12,508 nucleotides of DNA, from assembly GCA_964425215.1 (NCBI GenBank), contig CAYRLW010000067.1:1-12508 (forward strand), given 5' to 3'. This DNA is from CAYRLW01 sp964425215. GTDB lineage: Bacteria > Spirochaetota > Spirochaetia > Treponematales > Breznakiellaceae. A program made the position numbers and the translations under genes. Positions 1 to 6,766 of the stretch are shown in pieces. The notes below the pieces were generated by a model, which was given only the letters and a program-made list of their open reading frames with translations, did not search any database and had not been told where the DNA came from. Position 1 is the first letter of the stretch. The number at the start of each line of letters is the position of its first letter.

Positions 1-33
1 CGGTGGCATAGAGTTTCCCTTTAGGAGGTGGTC

Positions 34-690
34 ATGGCTGTTACACGGATCGCTTGTCTAGTGGGAGATTTTTATCACGATCCTACGTCTATTCAAACAA
101 TGTTGGAAGCTCTTATTTCGGAACTGGATGGAATGGCAGATTTTTATACCGAGCCTGATGCGTTCCCTTGGGCTGGTTTGGACGCCTATTCGGTGGTGGT
201 GATTTCTAAGGAAGCCCGGTCGAACCCGGCGGAATCGGCGGCTATTTGGAGTACCGAAGAGACCGAAGGGGCCCTTAGTCGGTTTGTGGAAAAGGGTGGG
301 GCCCTGTTGGTGCTACACAGCGGGCTTTCTTCGTACCCTTCCGGGGGAACCTATTCCCGTTTGACCCGAGGGCGTTTCCTTTTTCATCCCCAGGAACACC
401 CCCGGTTTAGGATTCAAGAATCGGTACCGGGGGGAACAGGGCTTCAAACGTTTACCCCCTTTGAGGTGGAGGACGAAATGTATTTTGTCTTTGTGGATGC
501 AAAGCACACGGAGATTCTTCTGCGAACCTATTCCGCCGATTACGGTTCTTCCGCCGCCGCGTGGCGACATACCCAGGGAAAGGGGCGGGTTTTTTGCTAC
601 ACCCTGGGGCATCGTTCGGAGGTTTTAAACCGGCTGGAACACCGAAACCTTGTCCTGAGCGCCTTCACGTGGCTTTTAAAAAATAAGTGA
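34..690 (+). CDS. ThuA-domain protein (trehalose-utilization-like, class I glutamine amidotransferase-like fold)
   Basis: A 218-residue protein resembling the ThuA family, which has a flavodoxin/amidotransferase-like fold and is usually found near sugar-metabolism genes; its biochemical role is not settled. Supporting segments are the N-terminal strand followed by GDFYHD, the central GGALLVLHSG strand-turn, a Y-x-RL-x-x-G-x-F-x-x-HP segment, FEVEDEMY, and the C-terminal GKGRVFCYTLGH motif, which occur in the family's usual order. The ATG at 34 is preferred because AGGAGG at 23-28 lies 5 bp upstream. The in-frame GTG at 28 overlaps that ribosome binding site and is unlikely to be used. The gene faces the ABC importer operon tail to tail. 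Its promoter, and possibly earlier operon members, lie left of the window. A sugar-related role, perhaps on the product of the importer, is inference from position only. Confidence 0.8.
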   Translation: MAVTRIACLVGDFYHDPTSIQTMLEALISELDGMADFYTEPDAFPWAGLDAYSVVVISKEARSNPAESAAIWSTEETEGALSRFVEKGGALLVLHSGLSSYPSGGTYSRLTRGRFLFHPQEHPRFRIQESVPGGTGLQTFTPFEVEDEMYFVFVDAKHTEILLRTYSADYGSSAAAWRHTQGKGRVFCYTLGHRSEVLNRLEHRNLVLSAFTWLLKNK

Positions 691-728
691 GGCTTTTTCA
701 AAACTCAGGGAGTTTTGAAAAAGCCTCA
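688..728. terminator. Perfect 19-bp inverted repeat, probable bidirectional terminator
   Basis: Arms 688-706 and 710-728 are exact reverse complements with a 3-nt loop (707-709). The left arm begins inside the ThuA gene, using its TGA stop. For minus-strand transcripts arriving from the importer operon, the hairpin is followed within 5 nt by a run of six T (complement of 678-683), which fits an intrinsic terminator. In the plus direction there is only a weak T-rich tail. I infer that it ends the importer operon and probably the ThuA transcript as well. Confidence 0.7.
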
Positions 729-734
729 ACTCTT

Positions 735-823
735 AAAACTTTGTTTTCCCGAAACTGGGCCGTGAAAACGGTATTCCGCTTTTCGGAAACGATTTCATGT
801 TTTCACGGTCCAAAGTTTTCACG
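735..823 (-). repeat. Compound inverted repeat downstream of the binding-protein gene
   Basis: A 13-bp stem pairs 757-769 with 799-811 (one G·T). It is flanked by a 9-bp outer stem pairing 735-743 with 811-819. A small inner hairpin (TTCCG/CGGAA, 774-778 and 784-788) sits in its loop. The nonamer GTTTTCACG occurs twice, at 799-807 and 815-823, and either copy can pair with 761-769, so two foldings compete. It begins about 11 bp after the stop of the solute-binding protein gene and has no T-run of its own. A 3'-end protector, or a first barrier before the 688-728 terminator, is the likeliest role. Confidence 0.5.
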
Positions 824-833
824 ACCCGAATAG

Positions 834-1838
834 TTAGAACTTGAAGCTATCCACGTTGTCCGGGAGGAAATCCGTGGGGGGGCCCATAATGACGGTTTTA
901 CCGTCGCTCTTTACCTGGATTTTGCCCACGTTGGGTACGTCCTGGCCATCCACGGGTTTTTTACCCTTGTACAGGTCGTACGCCAAGGCGACGGTCAGAT
1001 AGCCTAACTTGGCGGGGTCCCACAGGGTTCCGACTTTCAGAGAACCGTCCTTTAAGAAGGGCTTGGAGTCCGTGGGCAGGGAGGTCCCCACCACGGCGAT
1101 GGAACTCTGCAGTCCCTTCTCTTGTACCGCTTGAGCGGCGCCCAGGGGGGCGGGGGTGCTGATCCCCACGATACCCTTAAGATTGGGGTACGCTTTGATC
1201 AGGTCCAGAGCCTTCTGGTAGGCGATTTGCTGTTTTTCATCCGTGGCGATTTTGTCGGTTACCAGATGAAGGTTAGGATATTTTGTTTTGGCGTACGCCA
1301 AGCCGGCGTCGATCCAGCCGTTCAGGTTCGCCGCCGAAAGTCCACCGGTCAGGAGGGCATAATCCCCCGTGTCGCCCATGTACTTAACCAGCAGATCCCA
1401 GATGTGCTCGCCGTATTGTTTATCGTCGATCTGGTGCACCGACAGATCCACCACCCGGGGATCCGCGGGGGTATCCCAGTCCAGGACCAGAATACCCGCT
1501 TTTTTGGCCTTCATCAGAACCGGGGTAAGCGCCGCAGGATCGTTCGGAGCCACGGCGATACAGCTAACGCCCTTGCTGATGTAGTCTTCCAGCATTTTTA
1601 CCTGTTCCGCCGCGTCGGCGGTGGTGGGGCCGGTGTAAATTACCTCTACGCCCAGGTCCTTACCCGCTTGGACCGCTCCGGTCTCCGACGCGTTGAAGTA
1701 GGGAATCCCGATCAATTTAGGCATCACGACGATGCTGAATTTTTTCGCCGCTCCGCCCGCCTGTTGTTGGGCTCCTCCCGCCCATACCGCCCCCGCGATG
1801 AGCGCCAGGGCTCCCACGAGAGATAGCATTTTCTTCAT
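834..1838 (-). CDS. Periplasmic sugar-binding protein of an ABC importer (LsrB/RhaS type, Peripla_BP_4)
   Basis: A 334-residue solute receptor for the importer encoded just upstream. A Lys-rich start and hydrophobic core (residues 2-19) form a signal peptide, with likely cleavage after VWA (residue 20). There is no lipobox cysteine. The mature part matches the LsrB/RhaS group: MPKLIGIPYF near residue 40, EVIYTGPTTADAAEQV near 70, VAPNDP near 98, LDWD ending at Asp122, and STPAPLGAAQ and VVGTSLPT in the C-lobe. In LsrB the Asp of WD and a later Asp-Gln pair contact AI-2. The Asp (122) is kept, but the pair aligns to Asn171-Leu172, so a sugar such as rhamnose or another hexose is likelier than AI-2 (inference). 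AAGGAGG at 1845-1851, 6 bp upstream, fixes the start. It is the last gene of the operon, 36 bp after the permease. Confidence 0.9.
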   Translation of the reverse strand: MKKMLSLVGALALIAGAVWAGGAQQQAGGAAKKFSIVVMPKLIGIPYFNASETGAVQAGKDLGVEVIYTGPTTADAAEQVKMLEDYISKGVSCIAVAPNDPAALTPVLMKAKKAGILVLDWDTPADPRVVDLSVHQIDDKQYGEHIWDLLVKYMGDTGDYALLTGGLSAANLNGWIDAGLAYAKTKYPNLHLVTDKIATDEKQQIAYQKALDLIKAYPNLKGIVGISTPAPLGAAQAVQEKGLQSSIAVVGTSLPTDSKPFLKDGSLKVGTLWDPAKLGYLTVALAYDLYKGKKPVDGQDVPNVGKIQVKSDGKTVIMGPPTDFLPDNVDSFKF

Positions 1839-1861
1839 ACGTAGCCTCCTTCTGTATATCT

Positions 1862-1882
1862 AAGCCCGACTAGGTCAGGCTT
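1862..1882 (-). promoter_or_regulatory. Intercistronic hairpin spanning the permease stop codon
   Basis: In the minus-strand RNA, 1882-1874 pairs with 1870-1862 over nine consecutive pairs with a 3-nt loop. The one non-Watson-Crick position (1867/1877) is G·U in this transcript but a C·A mismatch in the opposite one, so the fold favours the operon mRNA. The stem contains the permease TGA and ends about 10 nt before the AAGGAGG of the binding-protein gene. No U-run follows, so it is not a simple terminator. A role in mRNA processing or stability that raises binding-protein output is inferred. Confidence 0.5.
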
Positions 1883-2846
1883 TTTTACTATTAAAATAGT
1901 TGATGATCAGAACCGCCACGAGGATGGCCCCCATCATCACGTTGGTAAGGAACCGCTGAAAGCCGAAAATATTAAGTCCGCTGGATATTATCTGCAGGAT
2001 CATCACCGCAAGGATTGTCCCGATGACCTTCCCCGATCCGCCGTTGATATCCGTACCGCCCAAAACGGTGGCGGCTATGCTTTGCAGAAGGTACGAGGAT
2101 CCGTAGGATTCCTTGGCCGAGTTGTACCGGGATGCCATAATGATCCCCGCGATTCCCGCAAGCAGGCCCGAATAGAGGTAGACCAAAAAGAGGACCCGTT
2201 TTACGTTGATTCCGGAAAAATAGGAAGATTTGGGGTTACAGCCCACCATATACACGTTATGTCCAAACCGATGCCGTTCCAGTAAGATCGTCGTCAGGAT
2301 GGCGAATAGGATAAAGATCCACAGGGGAACGGGAATGGATAGGATGGTATCGTTGCCAAACCAGAAAAACGAAAGGGGAAACCCGGATATGGCTCCACCC
2401 TTGGTGATGTACAGGGAGACGCCTTCAAAAAGGGTCATGGTACCCAGGGTAACCAGCATAGGCGCCACGCCTATAAACGCGACCACAAATCCGTTCACGG
2501 CGCCGCAGGCTATGGCTATGATAATAAAAACCACAATACCCACCGCGATGGCTAAAAAATCCGAGCCCCCGCCGGCGGAAAGTTTCGCCATTGTTGCCCC
2601 GCCCACGATCGCCGCCAGGGCGGCGGAATTGGTGATGGAAAGGTTAATTCCCCCCGTAAGAACGATAATCATCATGCCCAGCGAGAGTAGTCCAAATTCC
2701 GGCAATTGATACGCCATGGACTGTAGATTCTGTCTAGAAAGAAATTCACGGGGAGATAAAAGGGACATAAGAATAAAAATCAACACAAAGACCCCAAAGA
2801 GGATCCATTCTTTTTTGCTTTTCTCAAAAATCGCCGCTACCTTCAT
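1875..2846 (-). CDS. ABC sugar importer permease, BPD_transp_2 family (second permease, LsrD/RbsC-like)
   Basis: A 323-residue inner-membrane protein with about eight to ten hydrophobic segments. Hallmarks of the RbsC/LsrC/LsrD family are GGINLSI after the third helix, the central VAPMLVTLGTMTLFEG segment, the cytoplasmic MVGCNPKSSYFSGINVKRV loop that meets the ATPase (RbsC-type proteins carry a GGN-x-x-A-A/S-x-x-x-G-I loop here), and the late TVLGGTDINGGSGKVIGT segment. Length is normal for the family. GGGAGGA at 2854-2860, 7 bp before ATG 2846, supports the start, which lies 17 bp after the first permease's stop. With the other permease it should form a heterodimeric pore served by the two-domain ATPase. 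The C-terminus is short and lysine-rich (NSKKA). Confidence 0.9.
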   Translation of the reverse strand: MKVAAIFEKSKKEWILFGVFVLIFILMSLLSPREFLSRQNLQSMAYQLPEFGLLSLGMMIIVLTGGINLSITNSAALAAIVGGATMAKLSAGGGSDFLAIAVGIVVFIIIAIACGAVNGFVVAFIGVAPMLVTLGTMTLFEGVSLYITKGGAISGFPLSFFWFGNDTILSIPVPLWIFILFAILTTILLERHRFGHNVYMVGCNPKSSYFSGINVKRVLFLVYLYSGLLAGIAGIIMASRYNSAKESYGSSYLLQSIAATVLGGTDINGGSGKVIGTILAVMILQIISSGLNIFGFQRFLTNVMMGAILVAVLIINYFNSKKA

Positions 2847-2863
2847 GGATCGATCCTCCCGAT

Positions 2864-3850
2864 TTACGCTTCTTCAATATCAACTTTAATGGTCTTGTTT
2901 TCTTGAATCCGTTTTTGAATTACGTCCGCGCTGACCGAAACGAGAATCACCAACCCCAGGACTATTTTTTGCCAAAAGGTAGGTATGCGCATCAGAATAA
3001 GACCGTTATTGATAACCGAGAACAAAGCTACCCCGATGACCGTTCCCAAGACGGACCCGTATCCTCCTAAAACGCTGGCGCCGCCCAGCACCACCGCCGC
3101 GATAACCTGTAGCTCAAAACCGATAAACGCGTTGGGATCGACCTGTTGCATGATGGTGGTGTGTACCACCCCGGCGATGCCGATAAGAAAACCCTCGTAG
3201 GCGTAAATAAAAAGGGTAATCTTGGAAACGTTAAACCCAAGCCGTTCCGCCGAGTTCCGGTTTCCCCCGATGGCGTACACGCCCCGTCCCCAAATAGTAA
3301 ATTTAAGGATCCACCATGTAAGGGCTATAATCGCCAACATAAAGAGTATTTGAATCGGAAGCCCCTTCCGTTCCGGTCCTCCCAGGGTCAAACGCCCAAA
3401 GCTGATAAAGGAAGCGGGAATCCCTGTTATCCACACCCCGTTGGTCAAATAGAGGACCATCCCAATAATCATGCTCATGGTTCCCAGGGTTACCACGATA
3501 GGGGGAATTTTAAAGCGAACGATTAAAGCCCCGTTTATTAAGCCCAGAATAATGCCCGTACAGGCTCCCAAGCCAAAGGCTAAAAAAATGTTTCCCGAAA
3601 CGCTCATCAAAAAATTTCCCACCACCACCGTCACGGCGGCGACCATGGACGCGGCGGAAACATCGATGCCCCCCGAAAGGATCACCAAAAGCATGCCCAT
3701 GGACATGATCATCAACACGGTGTTGCTCTTCGCCATATCAAAAAGATTTTCCAATGTAAGAAAAGAGGGGTTGTTAATCGTAATAATGGCGGAGATAATA
3801 AGAAGAATGATGAAAATGGTCAGCTCTTTCTTTTTCGCTTTTGTTTTCAT
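2864..3850 (-). CDS. ABC sugar importer permease, BPD_transp_2 family (first permease, LsrC/RbsC-like)
   Basis: A 328-residue multi-pass membrane protein paralogous to the next gene in the operon. It starts with a lysine-rich cytoplasmic stretch (MKTKAKKKEL). Family landmarks are GGIDVSAASM near residue 60, IPPIVVTLGTMSMIIG, the coupling loop YAIGGNRNSAERLGFNVSKI and VVLGGASVLGGYGSVLGT. The C-terminal tail is charged (QKRIQENKTIKVDIEEA) and longer than that of its partner. AAGGAAG at 3858-3864, 7 bp upstream, serves as ribosome binding site and overlaps the TAA of the ATPase gene (3863-3865), so the two are likely translationally coupled. Two different permeases, rather than a homodimer, is the arrangement of the Lsr and Rha systems and unlike the single-permease ribose system. 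Confidence 0.9.
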   Translation of the reverse strand: MKTKAKKKELTIFIILLIISAIITINNPSFLTLENLFDMAKSNTVLMIMSMGMLLVILSGGIDVSAASMVAAVTVVVGNFLMSVSGNIFLAFGLGACTGIILGLINGALIVRFKIPPIVVTLGTMSMIIGMVLYLTNGVWITGIPASFISFGRLTLGGPERKGLPIQILFMLAIIALTWWILKFTIWGRGVYAIGGNRNSAERLGFNVSKITLFIYAYEGFLIGIAGVVHTTIMQQVDPNAFIGFELQVIAAVVLGGASVLGGYGSVLGTVIGVALFSVINNGLILMRIPTFWQKIVLGLVILVSVSADVIQKRIQENKTIKVDIEEA

Positions 3851-3862
3851 GGTACGTCTTCC

Positions 3863-5365
3863 TTAAATCTTAAAGCTCACCACGGCTTTGCTCATGATAT
3901 CTTCCTGAGAAACCGTGGCTCCGTCGAACTGGGCTGTAATCTTTCCATGGCGCATAACGATTACCCTATCGGCTATAGCCAAAATTTCAGGAAGCTCAGA
4001 GGAAACGAGAATAATCCCCATCCCTTCTTCCGCTAAATCCCGTAGTATTTTATGGATTTCCGACTTTGCCTTTACGTCGATCCCGTTGGTCGGCTCGTCC
4101 ACAAATAGGACCTTGGGTTGTTTCGCCAACCATTTGGCTAAAACGACCCGTTGTTGATTCCCTCCGGAAAGGTTCGCCGCGGGCATTGCGGGCAAATTCG
4201 GCTTAATGGAAAGGCGATCCATCCACTGGGAAACCAGAGCTCCCATCTTATCGGTTCGACGAAGCCCCAGACGACCGCAAACCTGGTCCAATACGGTGAC
4301 CACGATATTGTCCTCTATGCTTTTTCGGAGGACCAAGCCTTCCTGCAGGCGATTCTCCGGTATATACCCAAAGCCCGCGTGGACCACCTGTTCCGGGGTG
4401 CGGTGTTTTAACTCCACACCCTCAAGCTCGATGCGGCCTTCGTCGTAATCGGTTATACCAAAGATAGCCTGGAGGACCTCGGTTCTTCCCGCGCCCACAA
4501 GCCCCGTGATCCCGAGAATTTCTCCCCGGTGGAGTTCAAAGCTGATATCCTTGAAATTCCCCTTTTTACTCAGGTGCTCTACCTTTAAAAGAACCTCCGA
4601 CGCTTTCCGCTTTTCATAGACCTTGTACTCGATGCTTCTACCCACCATAAGGGAAATGAGCTTATCGTTATCCAAATCGTCATCCCCAAAGGTTCCGATA
4701 TACATACCGTCCCGTAAAATGGTAAAGCGATCGGAAACCGCGAAAAGCTCGTCCAACTTGTGGCTGATAAAGAGGATGGAAATACCCGAATCCCGCAGGG
4801 TCTTCATAACCCGGAATAATAGTTCCACTTCCCCTTTGGACAGGGAACTGGTGGGTTCGTCCATGATGATCAATTTTGCGTCGTACACCAAAGCCCGGGC
4901 CACGGCGACCAACTGCTGTTTGGCGATGGAAAGTTCTCCCATGGGGGTGTTCACGTCGATACTCACCCCCAGCCGTTCCAGAGCGGCCGCGGAAAGACGA
5001 CGCATGGAATCCCAATCGATAATATTTTTTCCCTTTTCCAAATCCCGGCTTATGGCGATATTTTCCGCGACGCTCAGGTTCGGGAAAAAGGAAAAATCCT
5101 GATAAATCACCACGATTCCCGCTTTTAGCGCCTCCAGGGGGGTGATATGGTCGTATTTTTTTCCCAAAATACTAATTTCCGCCCCCGGGTCGCTCTGGTA
5201 CACCCCCGAAAGAATTTTGATAAGCGTGGATTTTCCCGCCCCATTTTCGCCGATTAACGCGTGAATTTCCCCCTTATGGATATCGAAGGACACGTCTTGG
5301 AGCGCCTTGACCCCGGGGAAGGTTTTTGAAACGTGGGAGAGGCTGATAAAATTTTCCGTAGCCAT
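3863..5365 (-). CDS. Two-domain ABC sugar importer ATPase (RbsA/MglA/LsrA family)
   Basis: A 500-residue fusion of two nucleotide-binding domains that powers the importer. Domain 1 has Walker A GENGAGKST (39-47), Q-loop Gln89, signature LSIAKQQ (145-151), Walker B ending Asp169-Glu170, and switch His202. Domain 2 has a degenerate Walker A, GLVGAGRTE (288-296), in which Arg-Thr replaces Lys-Ser/Thr; the family-typical PENR at 336-339; an intact signature LSGGNQQ (399-405); and Walker B Asp423-Glu424. The degenerate second P-loop is normal for this family and is not damage. Length is typical. It is the first gene of the importer operon. ATG 5365 has a G-rich site, AGGGGG (5376-5381), 10 bp upstream, which is a longer gap and weaker match than those of the downstream genes. 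Confidence 0.95.
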   Translation of the reverse strand: MATENFISLSHVSKTFPGVKALQDVSFDIHKGEIHALIGENGAGKSTLIKILSGVYQSDPGAEISILGKKYDHITPLEALKAGIVVIYQDFSFFPNLSVAENIAISRDLEKGKNIIDWDSMRRLSAAALERLGVSIDVNTPMGELSIAKQQLVAVARALVYDAKLIIMDEPTSSLSKGEVELLFRVMKTLRDSGISILFISHKLDELFAVSDRFTILRDGMYIGTFGDDDLDNDKLISLMVGRSIEYKVYEKRKASEVLLKVEHLSKKGNFKDISFELHRGEILGITGLVGAGRTEVLQAIFGITDYDEGRIELEGVELKHRTPEQVVHAGFGYIPENRLQEGLVLRKSIEDNIVVTVLDQVCGRLGLRRTDKMGALVSQWMDRLSIKPNLPAMPAANLSGGNQQRVVLAKWLAKQPKVLFVDEPTNGIDVKAKSEIHKILRDLAEEGMGIILVSSELPEILAIADRVIVMRHGKITAQFDGATVSQEDIMSKAVVSFKI

Positions 5366-5391
5366 TCTTATTGTGCCCCCTGGATGGTTAC

Positions 5392-5397
5392 AGTATA
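5392..5397 (-). promoter_or_regulatory. Candidate -10 box of the importer operon
   Basis: TATACT reads on the minus strand 26 bp upstream of the ATPase start. At a 17-bp spacing the -35 position (5415-5420) is CCGCCG, with no resemblance to TTGACA. A good -10 without a -35 is expected of an activator-dependent promoter, and the divergent AraC-type gene would supply that activator (inference). Confidence 0.4.
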
Positions 5398-5421
5398 ATT
5401 CAGTTCATCCCCAACGGCGGA

Positions 5422-5442
5422 ACAATCGTTTGCACAATTTTG
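5422..5442 (-). promoter_or_regulatory. Direct repeat, candidate AraC-family binding site
   Basis: ACAATCGTTTG (5422-5432) and ACAATTTTG (5434-5442) form an imperfect direct repeat separated by 1 bp. It sits immediately upstream of the non-consensus -35 position of the importer promoter. AraC-family monomers typically bind direct repeats abutting the -35 region, so this is the best operator candidate in the 106-bp divergent region. It also lies just ahead of the regulator's own gene, which would permit autoregulation. Confidence 0.3.
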
Positions 5443-5471
5443 ATTCAAGGATACACTTTTTTTAGGAGTCT

Positions 5472-6368
5472 ATGATCGAACATACCACGAAAATTCAGCT
5501 AGCCTATGGAATACGGGACGAAGAATGGGGAATCTATTGTACGGAGCTTGGTTCAATCTATAGACAAAAACCCCAGGAAATCGATTTCTTTTCTGCTTTA
5601 GCGACCGTAGGGAGGGTTTTGAACGAATATCAATTTTTTTACTGTACCGCCGGCCAGGGAGTGTACCGGCATCCCGGCGGGGAAATGGAAATACGGGATG
5701 GGACCTTTATCACCATCCTTCCTAATATCCGGCATTGGATTATTCCCGCCTCCAAGCAATCGGATGCGGAGCCTTCCCGGCCCGATGACCGCTGGTCCGC
5801 CAACTACGTTACCTTTGACGGACGGTTAGCCCGTACGCTCGTAGGCGAAAAGAGCGCCGAGCCTCCGTCGTGGGTTCGGCAGATCGGCATTCGGGAACCC
5901 CTGGTCTCGGCCTTTCGACGTCTCCGGGAAATCGCTGAAACCCAGGGCCCTTTTTTCCAAAACATCCTGGGATCCCTGGTCCTGGAAATATTCGCCCATA
6001 CGTTGAGCTACGAAGGCTCCCAGGTCCACGATACGGCGGAATTGGAAATCCTTGAAAAAGCCAAGGCCATCCTGATCGAATCGTTGTACCGGCGCCTGGA
6101 TATGGAACAGGTAGCCGAATCGCTGGGGGTATCCTACAAGGCCTTTGGCGACCTGTTCCGTTCCTATCTGGGCATGACGCCGTATCAATACTTTTTAAAC
6201 CTAAAAATCAACAAGGCCAAGGAATTGCTCGCCAGCGGTTCCTATTCGGTTAAAGAAGTATCCTATAAGCTGGCCTTCCAAACCCCCTACTATTTTTCCC
6301 GGTTTTTTAAAATTAAAACCGGAACCGCCCCGTCCAAGTGGAACGGTTTGGATTTGGAGGATATATAG
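5472..6368 (+). CDS. AraC-family transcriptional regulator with N-terminal cupin-like sensor domain
   Basis: A 298-residue regulator divergent from the importer operon and probably its activator. The N-terminal third resembles the AraC-type cupin ligand-binding domain: FYCTAGQGVYRHPGG, then IRDGTFITILPNIRHWIIP, the usual position of the arm and jelly-roll strands. The C-terminal ~95 residues carry the double helix-turn-helix: MEQVAESLGVSYKAFGDLFR (first) and VKEVSYKLAF…YYFSRFFKIKTG (second), ending with the family-typical TAPSKW. AGGAG at 5464-5468 is only 3 bp from ATG 5472, closer than normal, so translation may be weak, as is common for regulators. It ends 17 bp before the stop of the convergent response-regulator gene with no clear terminator between them. 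The effector is presumably the imported sugar (inference). Confidence 0.9.
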   Translation: MIEHTTKIQLAYGIRDEEWGIYCTELGSIYRQKPQEIDFFSALATVGRVLNEYQFFYCTAGQGVYRHPGGEMEIRDGTFITILPNIRHWIIPASKQSDAEPSRPDDRWSANYVTFDGRLARTLVGEKSAEPPSWVRQIGIREPLVSAFRRLREIAETQGPFFQNILGSLVLEIFAHTLSYEGSQVHDTAELEILEKAKAILIESLYRRLDMEQVAESLGVSYKAFGDLFRSYLGMTPYQYFLNLKINKAKELLASGSYSVKEVSYKLAFQTPYYFSRFFKIKTGTAPSKWNGLDLEDI

Positions 6369-6385
6369 AGCCCCAACCATATTCA

Positions 6386-6766
6386 TCAAGCCAGCGACAA
6401 TCGGGATGGATCGTTTAAAATATTCTTTATAGCTTCTATTGAAACGGGTTTTTGTAAAAACGCGATGGGTTTAGTTTCCATAGCCTCATGGTAGGTGATT
6501 GTATCGGAATACGCGGAAACGTAGGCAAAGGGAATCTTCGATTCTTGACAAAGTTTCCTACCCAACTCAATTCCGTTGTCGTCTCCTTCCAGGTGTATAT
6601 CGATCAGGGCAAAGTCCGGGGAACTATTTTCGATAATCTCGTAGGCCTTTAGTAGATTCGGCGCGATACCGCAGACCGTGAATCCCGCCTTTTCTAGCAT
6701 GTGACGAAGCATCATCGAGATAAGTCTTTCATCTTCCACAATCAACACGGACAAATTCTTATCCAT
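6386..6766 (-). CDS. Stand-alone receiver-domain response regulator (CheY-like, no output domain)
   Basis: A 126-residue protein that is a receiver domain and nothing more. The acidic pair is Glu11-Asp12, the phospho-acceptor is Asp56 in FALIDIHLEG, Ser84 is in YVSAYSD and Lys106 is in FLQKP, so all catalytic positions are present. The ATG at 6766 is chosen because it begins the fold (MDKNLSVLIVEDE) and overlaps the kinase stop as ATGGATAA (6759-6766). GGGAG at 6777-6781 lies 10 bp upstream. A longer upstream start would run deep into the kinase gene and adds no homologous sequence. It is last in the corrinoid/two-component operon. With no DNA- or RNA-binding domain it must act through a partner, as a phosphate relay, or on the corrinoid proteins themselves. 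It is not assigned to chemotaxis, as no che genes are nearby. Confidence 0.88.
   Translation of the reverse strand: MDKNLSVLIVEDERLISMMLRHMLEKAGFTVCGIAPNLLKAYEIIENSSPDFALIDIHLEGDDNGIELGRKLCQESKIPFAYVSAYSDTITYHEAMETKPIAFLQKPVSIEAIKNILNDPSRLSLA

Noticed and set aside
1862..1886. Plus-strand intrinsic terminator (stem followed by TTTTTT)
   Set aside because: No plus-strand gene ends here; it would be antisense to the importer. The T-run is just the AAA codons of the permease C-terminus, and the plus-strand stem has a C·A mismatch.
2230..2709. Plus-strand open frame opposite the permease gene, and similar ones at 3471-3866 and 4623-5102
   Set aside because: They lack ribosome binding sites and recognisable domains, and mirror conserved permease or ATPase codons on the other strand.
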